A stretch of DNA of 64,000 bases from Chenopodium formosanum (lineage: Eukaryota; Streptophyta; Magnoliopsida; Caryophyllales; Amaranthaceae): NCBI GenBank assembly GCA_024500155.1, contig CM044880.1, forward strand, positions 4,092,001 through 4,156,000, read 5' to 3'. Positions 46,822 to 59,425 of the stretch are shown one piece after another. Each line of letters opens with the position of its first letter. Within the stretch, counting starts at the first letter, position 1. The notes beneath the pieces were generated by a model that did no database searches, had not been told where the DNA came from, and was given only the letters and a program-made list of their open reading frames with translations. The translations under genes and the position numbers were made by a program.

Positions 46822-49114
46822 TAAGTAGATTTCTTCCATAATACTTAACACATATAGATGCAGGGAAGAAGCTCTATTAAGGCCAAGGGAATTATTCATT
46901 TTCCTACTATTTCTTATTAATTCTTTCAAGGAACTTAGTTCCTCATTACTGAGATGTTGATGTAGAAATTTTGTATCATCAACTTCTATCTTGAAAGCAA
47001 TGATAAATTATTGATCTGGAGCATTAACAACGAATCGTAATTCATTCATGTTTACAAACAATATTAACTTGGATGGACTGAAGCAGAATTCCACATCCAA
47101 TGTTATGTTTGTCATTCGTGTACGTTTACAATAGCAGTTCTTAAGATAATTATAGGTCCCCTGTTTACAAATTCGGCCATGTCTTTAGCTTGTCTTTCTC
47201 TGCCATTAAGAAAGATGAGCAGATCATTAGTAAATTGAGTTAACTAAGGTCAGATTATACTTGAAGCAGTTGATGGAGCAAGGGTGAGTTGTTTTTTTCT
47301 AATAGAGGTGAAGGTGAGTGAAGAAAATTAGTGGTATAATTAAGTGGATGGGTCCTTTTATGACATATAACAATCAATTATTGAACAATTTTCATAACTA
47401 AATATATATCTTTGAAGGTAATCTAAAAATGATGGATATGCATTAATTAGATAATAATCAAGCCAAATGACATGTAATTACAAGGAGTGTAGACCCATAA
47501 TGTTAGTTGAACAACTAAAAATAATTACTCAGAGTTTATGAAGCAATTACATTGATTATGACCACTTTTGACATTATATTACATGACAATGATCACTTTA
47601 CATTCTAAAAGGATAAATAGACATCTTAAGGACCAGAAATCTCACAAATTAAATTGACAAATTAGTATGACAACATAACCGTTTAAGAGGACAACTCACA
47701 ATAATTATTAATAAGAGGATGACAACTGAGGCAGGTTAGATATCATCCAAAATCTATCTAGTTTATTAACATGAGACAACTATGAAAGTTTTTTTAATAA
47801 ATGTAATATTTTTCGGAACAAAACAATTTTGACATAAAAAATTACATTCTTATTGGTATTCTAATGTTATCCGCTCTTCATTTACATGTTACATAATCAC
47901 ATGGGTCAAGTGGTGCATCCCTACTATGGCTATATTTCACCATATACAGTATGACCAATCCGTATGGTGCATTCTCAAAGCCCAATCTAAGACAATTGGT
48001 TAAATTAGAATAACTTTCTTACTAGGTGATCCAAACACTTGTTATAATTGTTGATAACGTACACGTAAGTAGCAAAGCATAATCTATGTTTATTATATTT
48101 TTCAAAAAAAAAAAAAAAAAAAAAGCTTGAATGTATTCATTTTTATAGTTATTATTACACCCAATGTGTAACAAAGATATTATGGGACCATTAGAAAGAA
48201 GGAAATGCAAGTTGCATTGCAATCAAACTAAACCAAAAATCCTCTCAAGTTCATTTTCCAAAACGTGGAAGGAAATCTATCCAGCTAGATGCGTCCCTTT
48301 CACGAAAGATATTATCTTAACCACTTCCTTGAGGCATCATCACTAGTTACTATATCACACACTTAATATGGCCCATGCAAATTGGTGAGATGTATGCATA
48401 GCTTATTTTAAAAAACTTTACATGCGATAAAATTTAACACTTAATAATCCTTATGCATACGAAGTGTAAAGTTAATATGAAGTGTAAAGTTAATACGAAA
48501 TGTAAAATAAGTAGGCGCTAAAAAGTAAAATGATTAATTGAATAAAATAAATTAAGTTTAAATTTAACTTTACGTATATCTAATCATCCACAAATTGGTT
48601 TTATTATGCTACACGAGGGTGACTGTGCAACTAAAACGAGTTGCGCCCTTTTCTTAGCTCAAGGAACAAAATTTGTCATATAACACTGAGATTTTGGGAA
48701 CAAGAAGAGATAGGTTTTGCGCAAAGCTTCAAATAGTTTCACATAATTACACATGTAATATATTTACACCATTGTAACAACAGCAAACTACAACACAGAT
48801 GAAAGATCATGAGACCAATATAAGCATGAGTTACATCAAAGTTATCTTACAATTCAAAAATAACCGAAAAACAATATAAAAAAAATTCCAGTAAAAAGTT
48901 CTCATATATATTCTGGTGTACAATTTATGCCATTCAAAAACTCCAAAAACCAAACATTATTCAGGAAGCAAAGGACCACATCACTAGATTATCTCCATAA
49001 TTAATAGATATAAACAAACAAAAAAACAAACCCAATTATGTAATGCCAAAGGGGCAATAATTTTATATATTATATTAGACTTACCTTAGAATTTACATTA
49101 ATGATTATTATAGC
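46822..49114. other. Spacer between the fucosidase genes
   Basis: Contains the 3' region of the first gene and promoter of the second. A poly(A) run of about 22 lies near 48103-48124. Two GAAGTGTAAAGTTAATA-like direct repeats occur near 48460-48500. No gene recognised. Confidence 0.55.
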
Positions 49115-52031
49115 ATGGATCCTCTCCAGCTATCTCTTCTTCTTCCTCTATTTCTTTTCTTATCTTTCTCTCTTTTGATTTTGGGTCATTTCGGGGCAAT
49201 GGAAGAACACGACGATTGGGTAGTGGCGAGGAAGCCATGGGAGAAAGAATTATGGAAACCGTCAACAAGTTTGGTAATGGAAGATGAAGAAAGTAGGCCT
49301 CTTAAAATTATCTTCAAAAGGCCAGCTAGAAATTGGACTGATGCTCTTCCTATTGGTAATGGACGTTTTGGTGCTATGGTACATGGTGGTGTTTCATCTG
49401 AGATTATTAATTTAAATGGTATGTCATAATTTGTTCTTAATAGCATTTTCATTCTTGAAGAATTAGTAGTAAAAAAATTCAGAACTTAAACATTTACATA
49501 TATACTTGAACATATTTTATGTCATCATTAGTAATGCTGTTGGCCTTGTAAGATGTTCAAAACATGCATACACAGCAAAAAAGTATATTCAATTAATATG
49601 GATAGTCAAAGTATTGTAACATAGATTTGGTCTGTCATAGTGTGATATATACTGTAGAAGTTTAAACATGACTAAACAAACCTTGATGCATTGCACAGAT
49701 GACACACTTTGGACCGGCATCCCTGGAAACTACACAGATCCAAATGCTCCAAAGGCGTTAGCAAATGTGAGAAAGCTCGTCGATGCAGGAAAATATTCTG
49801 AAGCTACTGCTATTGCAGACAAGGAGCTCTCAGGAGATTCATCTAATGTAAGTTCCTCTTGCAGAGCTATTGCAGCAAAATGTACAGGGAAAACGTGTTA
49901 ACTCACTTTTAGAAAGAAGGATTAGAACTTAAAACGCTGAAATTATAATCTAATGTAATTTTTGTTACATGTGAAGGCTTACCAGCTTTTGGGTGATCTT
50001 ATACTGGAATTTGAGGACCACAATTCTACACACATTGAACACATGTACCATAGGGAGCTAGACCTGGATACTGCAACTGTTACAGTGAGATATTCTGTTG
50101 GCGATGTAGAGTTCAAGAGGGAACACTTCGCTTCAAATCCTGATCATGTGATAGTGACCAAGATATCGTCGAGTAAACAAGGTTCACTCTCCTTCATAGC
50201 ATCATTGGATAGCAAATTGGATCATCATTCTTACACTAATGACAAAAACCAGATCATTATGGAAGGAAGTTGCTCCGGCTACCCAAAGGGAATCCAGTTT
50301 TCTTTGGTTCTGAATTTGCAAATAAGTGGTGTAAGTGGTGTGATACATAATCTAGAAGGCCAGAAAATAAGAGTAGAAAAAGCAGATTCTGCAGTCATAC
50401 TTTTGGTGGCAGCATCTTCTTTTGATGGGCCATTCATTAAACCTTCAGATGCAAAGAAAAACCCGACTGCAGAAGCTCTCAGTAGAATGAAGTCGGTATA
50501 TAACATCCCATACTCCACTCTTTATGCCCGTCATCTGGATGACTATCAGAAACTGTTTCACCGTGTTTCACTTCAGCTATCAAAAAGCAGCAAGGCTGAT
50601 GAAAAAATTTCTACAGCAGAGAGAGTGCAATCGTTTCAGACTGATGAAGATCCTTCTTTGGTGGAACTGTTATTTCAGTATGGTCGATATTTGTTAATTT
50701 CTAGTTCGAGACCAGGAACTCAGCCAGCAAATCTGCAAGGGATATGGAGCAAGGATGTCTATCCACCTTGGAGCGGTGCTCCTCATCTGAATATCAATCT
50801 ACAGATGAACTACTGGCTTTCACTTTCTTGTAACCTTCATGAGTTACAAGAACCAGTGTTTGATTACTTGTCTGCCCTTGCAATTAATGGGAAGAAAACC
50901 GCTAGTGTAAACTACAAAGCTAGTGGTTGGGTTGCACACCAAGTGTCTGATATATGGGCAAAAACATCGCCTGATAGCGGGAAAGCAGTCTGGGCCTTAT
51001 GGCCGATGGGTGGGGCTTGGCTTTCGACCCACTTATGGGAACATTATACCTATACAATGGATAAGAACTTTCTAAAAAACAAGGCATACCCATTACTTGA
51101 AGGTGTAGCTTCATTTTTGTTGGATTGGTGGATAGAAGGAAAAGATGGGTACTTGGAAACTAATCCTTCAACTTCCCCTGAACATACATTTACAGCATCA
51201 GATGGTAAGACTGCAAGTGTGAGCTATTCGTCAACCATGGATGTGGCTATAACTAAAGAAGTCTTTTCCATAATTGTTTCTGCTGCTGAAGCATTGGGAA
51301 GAACTGGAGATAATCTTGTCAGAAATGTTATAAAGGCTCAGGCAAAACTACCACCTTATAGAATCGCTAAGGATGGCTCTCTAATGGAATGGGCTCAAGA
51401 TTTCGAGGACCCTGATCCACATCATAGACATGCATCACACTTGTTTGGTATATTTCCGGGGCATTCGATAACTCCAGAGGAAAATCCTGATCTTTGCAAA
51501 GCTGCAAATTACAGTCTTTATAAACGAGGAGAAGAGGGTCCTGGGTGGTCTACGGTGTGGAAAGCTGCACTGTGGGCACATCTGCGTAGCAGTGAGCATG
51601 CTTACCGGATGGTCAAGCATTTGTTTGACTTGGTGGATCCTGACCGTGAGGGCAGCTACGAAGGAGGGCTTTATAGTAATTTGTTTGGGGCACACCCGCC
51701 TTTTCAAATTGATGCAAATTTCGGATTTTCTGCTGCTATAGCAGAAATGCTTGTTCAGAGCACTGTAAAAGATCTTTACTTATTGCCCACACTTCCAAGA
51801 GACAAATGGACAAACGGTTGTGTCAAAGGATTGCGGGCTCGGGGCGGTGTGACAGTCAATATATGCTGGACTGATGGAGATCTGCATGAAGTTGGTCTTT
51901 GGTCAAATGGGTTTAATTCTGTGAAGAGACTAAATTATAGAGGTACTGCAGTCATGGCAAACATCTTACCTGGTACAGTATACACATTTGATAGGAAATT
52001 GAGATGTGTGAACACACAATCTCTCCTATAA
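49115..52031 (+). CDS. GH95 alpha-L-fucosidase 2, second of tandem pair
   Basis: Exons 49115-49418, 49699-49847 and 49977-52031 match the first gene in number, phase and the exact 149-nt middle exon, giving 835 residues. N-terminal signal peptide (LSLLLPLFLFLSFSLLILG). The catalytic set is intact: Asn423 and Asn425 in NINLQMNYW, Glu553 in NPSTSPEH, Asp730 in FQIDANFGFS. Compared with its neighbour it lacks about 12 residues after GSCSG (before PKGIQF) and has a shorter linker before STAERVQSF, while the N-terminus is longer (ARKPWEKELWKPS). Introns are far shorter (280 and 129 bp against 1.3 kb and 424 bp). The intact active site suggests a working extracellular fucosidase, perhaps differing in substrate or expression. 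Confidence 0.94.
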
Positions 52032-52407
52032 TTCTTTCTTTTATATACACAGAAAGGAATCAACCCTGATCAGGGTCTTCATTTTTTTATTGCTTGCTGA
52101 AAGCTGATTCTTCAGAGTGCCACTTCTCATTTCTGATGTTCATGAGATATACATATAATATATATGATTTTTTTTTTTACCTCGATTCTCAAAGAACTAT
52201 TGATTCCGAATTACTAAAAGCAATAAGCACAAAATTATTTTCCTCTTTCATTCTCTCCAAATTGAAGTAAGATTGATACAGCAATTAATAAGAATATCTA
52301 TGAATTATCAGGAAAAAGGAGATTATCATCTCCTATACTGGAGTTCAAATCTCCAAATATACTAAAAAGAGTCAAGATAGTGTCCATAAAGATTACTTGC
52401 CTTTTTT

Positions 52408-52453
<46 letters not shown>

Positions 52454-52793
52454 TTACTTGCCTATCAGCTAAATAAATCACTCAAGCCTGTCAGAAGCAC
52501 TGTTAATTAACATAATTTCACAGTAAAGCAGGAAAAAAAATCTCAAGAGCTTGTGATTTTTGGGGGGCTGGTTGCAAAAAAGCTAGCTAGATCAGAAGAA
52601 ATAAGACAATTCAATCCAAGATACCCAAAAAACGATTTCCTTGTATTTGTTCAGACAGATGAGAATCTCTTTCCGTCACACAACATAGCATTGCAGATAA
52701 ATCATTTAAATTCTCTGATGTATACAAGTATAATGGAAAACTTTCCAGTCTCAAAATCACCTGAAAACTAGAGGACTCTGAAAATCAAAGATG
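52032..52793. other. Convergent 3' spacer
   Basis: Lies between the stop of the second fucosidase (+) and the stop of the TCF25 gene (-), so it holds both 3' ends. Besides the poly(A) insertion nothing is recognised; a 72-codon frame at 52553 is unsupported. Confidence 0.55.
52388..52463. mobile_element. Poly(A)-only insertion with 15-bp target duplication
   Basis: AAAGATTACTTGCCT occurs at 52388-52402 and again at 52449-52463. Between lie only TTTTTC and about 40 A. A 15-bp direct repeat around a pure A tract is the expected product of LINE-type target-primed reverse transcription that aborted at the tail. The A-run overlaps the start of the right repeat, so its edge is uncertain by 2-3 bp. 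Confidence 0.8.
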
Positions 52794-55700
52794 TTAGTTA
52801 TCTTGATGGTGGGGTTGGTCATTATCAGCTTCACCAGCTCCATAATCTACCCATGGAAGCAATGATTCAAATAACACAGCCAACGGACTGCGATCAGCCA
52901 ACTCGCGTGGGACACGAACCTGCACATTGGCACCTTGGTCCTGATTTTCTACCATCTCCCTCATCCTTGGGTCTAGCACCATGAAATTTTGCAGGTTTTC
53001 AGGTGGCATGGTGGCTACAGTATCAGAGAATTCTGAAACCATCAAATGTCCATACCTGAAAAGTAAGGAGAATATATAAGGGAAAATCATTGCAAGAAAA
53101 AATTAAATTTTTTATCTAAACCACAAAGATAGTTCAAACATGTGAGTGCTATAATTAATCAATTGCAGATGACTCAGAAATCATATGTCGCATAATATTT
53201 TGGCATAAGATGTAATTTCTTTGTTAATTTTCAAACTCTAGACATCAGGTACATGCCTGCATCCCTATATGTGCCACCAGCATGGGACTATATGCTCCAA
53301 ATTCAGATAAATAATGGCCAGAAACCTCAACAGTCTCATTTGCTCAATTTATATCATGAGTAAAATAAATACCATTGTATTGTTGAAAATCACTTTTAAA
53401 ATAACCAGAAACAAAACTCATGACACTCAAGTCCAACATAAATAATAAAACATGATACACACACACACACAGAGTATATTTAAGGGGAGGGGGAGGAGAA
53501 CTAGGTGGTTATTAAGTCACAGGCTCACAAACTAATTTCTTTCATTATTATAAGACTTACTCATTCTTATCTGATGGAAAAGCTTCTTTTCTAACACAAG
53601 CCCATGTATTGGCTTCACTTGAATCATGTTTCAGAGATTCAATCACGCCTAGAGCAGCATCCTTCAACAACTTCTGCACATCAGGCAGCCTCCAAATGAT
53701 GTAACTTCTCTCAATATATATTCTGATTAGGTGATCCAAAGATGGAATTCCTGTATCTTCAGATTTGAAGAAAGGATTTTTCGTTATGGTTGTCCATGCC
53801 TGGTCTTTTAGGGGAACCTTATCCACTAGCCTCCTAAGAACTGGAGGGTGAAGCATCAAAGCCTGCTTCATCAGACCAGATGAAGTCTCTATGTCTTGCA
53901 AATTCTTACCATCCTTGGCAGTCGAGTCACGCTCAAGAAACAACCGACAAATGGCAAGAGAATAAGAAAAGTTTGGAAAGTTCCATAAAGAGTTGTCACT
54001 TTGATACTCATCAGAAAATTGTTCTAACCATGCATATTCTTCTGCCCTCAGGGAGAAGTAATCAATACAGAACATCGCACCCATGGGATCTGCAGGATCA
54101 AGTGAAAGTAGTAATTTGCAGACTTCTAAAGCAGATCGATGACAACCACGCCTGTCTAAGTTCTTCATGTGACAAAAAAGTGTAGAAAACAACGGCTTGT
54201 TCGTTTCATGGGTATATTCCAGTCGGCAATCTGCCTGCAAGGGACTGAACATAGGATGCCATGCACACTCCAAAGCATACAAACATTTAGCAATAGCATC
54301 TGCTGCCATTTGATGTTCACCTGAAAATCTAAAGTAATCTGCCAATGTCATTAGTGACTCCACATGGTAAGGATGGTGCATCAAAATACTTGCCACGCCA
54401 TTCAGATCATGGGTTGCCTTGGCAGCTTCAAAAGCCCTTTGAATGTGGCTATACGAAGCTGAGTGCACATATCTACATCATACAAGGAAATAAGAGTAAA
54501 GAACTACAAAGTCATAGCAACATATTACAGTTTTCTGCTACTTATTCTGAAGCATAAACATTAAAACGTCAAAGCAGAACACCTCATTTACTGTTTAAAT
54601 TAAAAAATAATAATAATAAATAAAATAAAATAAAAACCTGTAACGTGGCTGATAAGTTATGGACTTTTAGCTGAATCCATGATAAAACAGGTCAAATCAT
54701 AATATTCTTGGAAGTTGTAAGTGAACCACAGGTAGATGGGTTTTGTATTAATACTGTCTAGGCAATATACGAAAATTAGTTGTGCTTCAGAGTAGGAGAT
54801 GCATTCCTCTCCTCATGCGTGGACATAGGTATTAAATTCCAACAAATAATAGGTGAAACAAGTTTGCCATCAAAATTGATCTACAAATTCATTTGTGATG
54901 CAAAAGGTTTTACAGACCCCAAGTGCATTGAGCATCCATCTTCTCTTTATAGAGAAAAGCTACACCCTCCCCGTGCCCACCTTTATTAAGAATCTATCAC
55001 CCAAAGGCAGCAAGCTGCAGCACAGAAACCAACACAATATGTTCAAATTCTACAATGGCAAATTGACAAAATTCACATTACTTGGTTAAAGATACGGTGT
55101 AGCTATTTGTTAGCATTAAGATGGTCATGCAATATGGCCATCAAGCAATACTCAAATAGCAACAGCACAAAAGAAGGGAATGGAGATTATGGAGACTCAA
55201 TAAGCAACTAAATCGTAACATAATGCAGTAAAGCATTTTATGAATATGACTATATGACAAATAAAAAAGATATTTACCTAAAGTAATTGTTCCCATCTTT
55301 AGTCTCTAAGAGCTCCATGGAAAGAGACCCATCCCATCGTGGCCAGTGATCATTTGGGGAGACGAGAATACACTTTTTGTGACTGTACAATCCACGTCTT
55401 CCACCACGCACTTGCCTAGAAGTGCTGCCTTGATTAGCATTCTCAAACGAGCTCACTACCTTTGAACCAAATATTCTTCGTAGCTCATATTCAGCATTCA
55501 AGAACTTAGGATCCACCTTCAAAATGCTGGATTTGGACTGTTTACTAATAGTATCATGAGCTCTGATATTCTTACTGGAGGTAGCTTCAGGGGCAGGATC
55601 AATATCAAGAGATAAAGCTTCTATATCAACCTCCACAGACTTTTTAGATCGATCAGCATTTGAGAGTGAAACCTCTTTGTTTTTCTTCTTTTTCTTTTTC

Positions 55701-56257
55701 TTAGATTTCTTATTAGATACTGGAACAGTAGGGGCATAGCTTCTCATAACAGATCCCGAATCATTGATCTTATCTTCCAAGGCATCATCTATGGCACTGG
55801 ACTCATCTTCCTGAAGTGGTAATACAGAAAGAAAAAAAATCAAACGATTGAAGAACAGTAAATCATGAATTCATGCTACCAACTGCCAAGGAGACAAAAA
55901 GTGCTCCTTATATTCAGTTGGTAAAAAGCCTGAGCACAGGGACTCAGGAAGTAATTCTCCTTTTTCCAGTAGTGATCTTATTCTTCTAAATGAGCTAGAC
56001 AGATGGATTTTCCATTTCATGAAAAGAACTTTATTATCTAAATGTTTATTCAACGTGCAGCAAAGAAACAGAACCTGGTCATTCTCATGGTCATCATCAT
56101 CATTGAGGAGATCAAATGGATTCTTAGGTTGAGCATCAGAATCAGACTCATCATCATCATCAAGGTCCTCCTGCAGTTCTTCTTCAATAACATCACCCTC
56201 TTGTTTCTGACTTTGCTCTTGTTCCTTCAAAACTTTTCTTAATAGCCGACCAGACAT
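52794..56257 (-). CDS. TCF25: TCF25/Rqc1 family protein
   Basis: Homologue of human TCF25 (NULP1) and yeast Rqc1, a component of the ribosome quality control complex that works with Listerin on nascent chains stalled on 60S subunits; older literature calls it a transcriptional repressor. Minus-strand exons 56075-56257, 55278-55810, 53561-54472 and 52794-53055 give 629 residues, the usual plant size. Start MSGRLLRKVLKEQE is typical. Residues about 36-60 are strongly acidic, 94-105 are a Lys-rich patch, and the Tcf25 helical-repeat domain runs from FLNAEYELRRIFG (164-176) through HSASYSHIQRAFEAAK, LLSLDPADPMGAMFCIDYF to about 600. The C-terminus ends with the PRELADRSPLAVLFESLLPW block. A 5' UTR intron is likely (56263-57746, GT-AG), placing the promoter near 58 kb. 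Confidence 0.92.
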
Positions 56258-58150
56258 ATTTCCTGGATAATATAGAAAAACAGAATAGGTCAATGCTATC
56301 AAGCAAGTAAAAAGAAAGGGTGAAATGAATTGGCCAAGATACAAAGCATTTTGGAAAAAAGAGTAAGCAACACAACGATCTTTTTAGATGCCAGTAGTTA
56401 GTGACTCAAACTTACGATGGTTTACAGAGAGAGTAAGGCTGTGGAACTGATGGTGGACTTAAGAGTCAAGACTCAACTTCGTTTTCCATCTTTCAGACAC
56501 CGGAACAATCAATGTAAAGTGCTGATCACAGAAATTTTGATATACACAAGGAAACTACTAATATTCAGCCTTCGGAAAGGAGAGAACCTTTACAAAAACT
56601 GACCACTAAACACAGGATAAGATTTTATCCACAAAGGAAGCAGCAAATGCTTCTCCATATCTCATTGAAATGTCATACAAAATCAATAAGACATGTTTAC
56701 CATCCTTGTTCATTACATGGAAGCAAATAGGCAATGCTAGATTCTAATTTATCCAGACTCTGGTATTATTACTGCCGGACACAAGTACAACCTCATTTAT
56801 CACATGGGACATAATGTAAGACCATGTTAGATACCTAAGAGCATGTTTGGTAAGAATATTATTTAGGGTGAAAAAAGATTCAATTAAACTAATACCGTTA
56901 CAAAGTGTTTGTTTAAAGGTTTACATTACCTATATTACCTAGGGGTAATGGTTTCCACCTACTTGTTACCTTTCTAAAACTTGAGATAACAATTATCCTT
57001 ACTCTCCTCAAACAAAAAGAAAAAGGAGGTAGGTTTAAGTGATTCCTTTCCATGATTAAACCAAACAAATAAAAAGGTAAGAGTTATTTGTTTCCTTTCC
57101 TCCCTCTTATTTGTTTCCTTTCCACTCCATTTCTAATTTTCATACCAAACGCCCCCTAAGTGTGTTATACTTCAATAAAGTGATGAAACTAAAACGTACT
57201 TCGTATTATACTTTGGTACTTCCTCTCCAGGCTCAAGTTACCTTAGTCACTACATTCTACATAGCTTGAGTTAAACCTTGCAATACATCTAGTTCCAAAG
57301 TCAAGCAATGTTAAACCTCCATTAATCCCCAATGTCACTCAAAAGACCAAACTACAACGCTTTAATACCAACACATCAGTTTTACAGCATAAAAAACGGC
57401 TTGTCAGATCAATTTCAGTGTTCGATTCAAATCCGAGTTACATGACTGGAATTTAGCTTTGTTTTAAGAGCTTTTGATAGGTTTTCAAGAATTCAATCAT
57501 ATTTTGGATCACAGCTCGCCACAAAGAACAGAAATAATACAATGCAAAGTTCAATGCAGGAATTCTCTTCCAAAACCCTCAACATACTATTGCTCAATTG
57601 GGTATATTTGATCCAGGGATTCATATTATTATACAGAGAAGAGAAAAAAAAAACCCACAAAAATCACATTCATATGTGCAAAATAACTTCAAAATAATTA
57701 GAAAAACCTCAAAATTAAGTAATTAACTGCGAAATTAATACATTACCTGGAGATTAAGATTATCCCACCTTGGAATTAATGTGGGGCAAAAGCAATTTCA
57801 ACTGCGGAACAAAAAAAAGAGCGTAATCAGCTAAATTTAAGCAAATTACAGTTACTTTTTCAATAAATTCGTTAAATTTGGGGTTTAATGCAAATAAAAA
57901 TTATAAGAACTGAAGATATGATTGACTTGCCTGAACCCAGAAATGGATAAACAAGAAGATGGAATATAATTATCAAGAATCTCGAGATTTAAGGTGATGG
58001 GTAAAGTAATTTGAAGATCATGGATGAATCATATTGAAAACGGAGGTGTTTTCAGCTCTAGTGACTCGGCGACTCCAACTCCTCGAGACAAATGCTGCGA
58101 AGATAAATATGGTTACCACGTTTCTTCCCTTTTTGGAGAGCCAAAAGCCG
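56258..58150 (-). promoter_or_regulatory. TCF25 leader, 5' UTR intron and promoter region
   Basis: Upstream of the start codon the minus strand shows an acceptor TTATCCAG|GAAAT at 56262-56263 and a donor CTCCAG|GTAATG at 57746-57747, implying a non-coding first exon from 57747 upward to perhaps 58000. The implied intron contains the MITE at 56839-57156. The promoter is short because repeats begin at about 58150. Confidence 0.5.
56839..57156. mobile_element. PIF/Harbinger-like MITE
   Basis: 318 bp, ends GAGCATGTTTGGTA / TACCAAACGCCCCC, flanked by TAA at 56836-56838 and 57157-57159. Interior carries several TTTGTTTCCTTTCC-like words. It probably lies in the TCF25 5' UTR intron. Confidence 0.6.
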
Positions 58151-59425
58151 TCAAAAGTTCACCCGACCGAAATACCGACTCAAACCCGAAAACTAACCGA
58201 CTCATCTGAACCCGAAAAAATGTTGACCCAAACCCGATATGACCCGACCTAAAACCAACCCTAGACCCGAGTTGACCCGAGAATGTGAGACCCGAACCCG
58301 AACATGAATTGACCTGGAGTTGACCCGACCCGAATGTAACCCGTAAATTATTGACCTGAACCGAACCCGACTTGAACTGAAATTGACCTAAACCTGTTTT
58401 AACCCGTCAAAACCCAATTTTAACCCGACTTGTTACTAACGTGACCTGAATTCAACCCGACCCGAATTTAACCCAACCTGTATACAAACCCGACCCGAAA
58501 TCAACCCGACTTGTTATTGACCTGATCCAAATTCAACTGGACTTATTATTAACCCGACCCGAATTTTACCAGACCTATTAGTAACCCGACCCAAAAATTC
58601 AACTCAATGTGTTACTAACCCGACTCGAAATCAACACGACTTGTTATTGACCCGACCTAAATTCAACCCAAATTGTTCTTAACCCGATTTTAAATCACCT
58701 TAAATGCAATTTAGACCATTTTATTATTGTTGATCAAAGCATTTTGTCTAGGGAGACCAAGTCGGTTCAAGCCAACAAAAGAAAGGAGCATCATCCTCAA
58801 ATTTAAGAGTTAAATATAGTATATATTTGTTGTATGGTCAAAGGAGATAATTATCTTACTAAATTATAAACTATAGTTCCCTAGTATATTCCCATATATA
58901 TTATAGTCAAAGGAAATAATTAGCTTGATAAAAGTGATAATTATTTATTTATATTTAGTTGAACCTGAATGTGACCTGACTTAGAAATGACCTGACCTGA
59001 TTGTAACCAGTAAATTATTGACTTGAACATAATCCGACTTGAATCCGAGAATGACCCGACTTGGATCCGAGAATGACCCGACTTGGAAATGACTCAACTT
59101 GATTATAACCTGCAAATTATTGACTTGAACCAAACCTGATATGAACCCGAGAATGACCCGACTTGAAAATGCCCCAAACTGATTATAACCCGCAAATTAT
59201 TGACTTGAACCAAACCCGACACAAACCCGAGAAAGACCAGACCTGATTCTAACCCGAAAATTATTGACTTGAACCGAACCCGACTTGAACCCGAGAATTA
59301 CCCTAACCCGTGAAAACCCGAATTAAACCCAACCTATTGTTCACCCGACCCGAATATAACCCGAACTGTTATTAACCCGACCTAAACCCGATAAGAAGTA
59401 TGACCCGACGTGACCCGATCCAATT
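58150..59425. repeat. CCCGA-rich minisatellite
   Basis: Degenerate tandem repeats built on AACCCGACCCGAAT and TGACCTGAATTGACC words, with higher-order units of about 30-45 bp (for example CCCGACTTGTTATTGACC). Interrupted at about 58690-58960 by a non-repetitive AT-rich block. No coding potential beyond repeat-derived frames. Confidence 0.85.
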
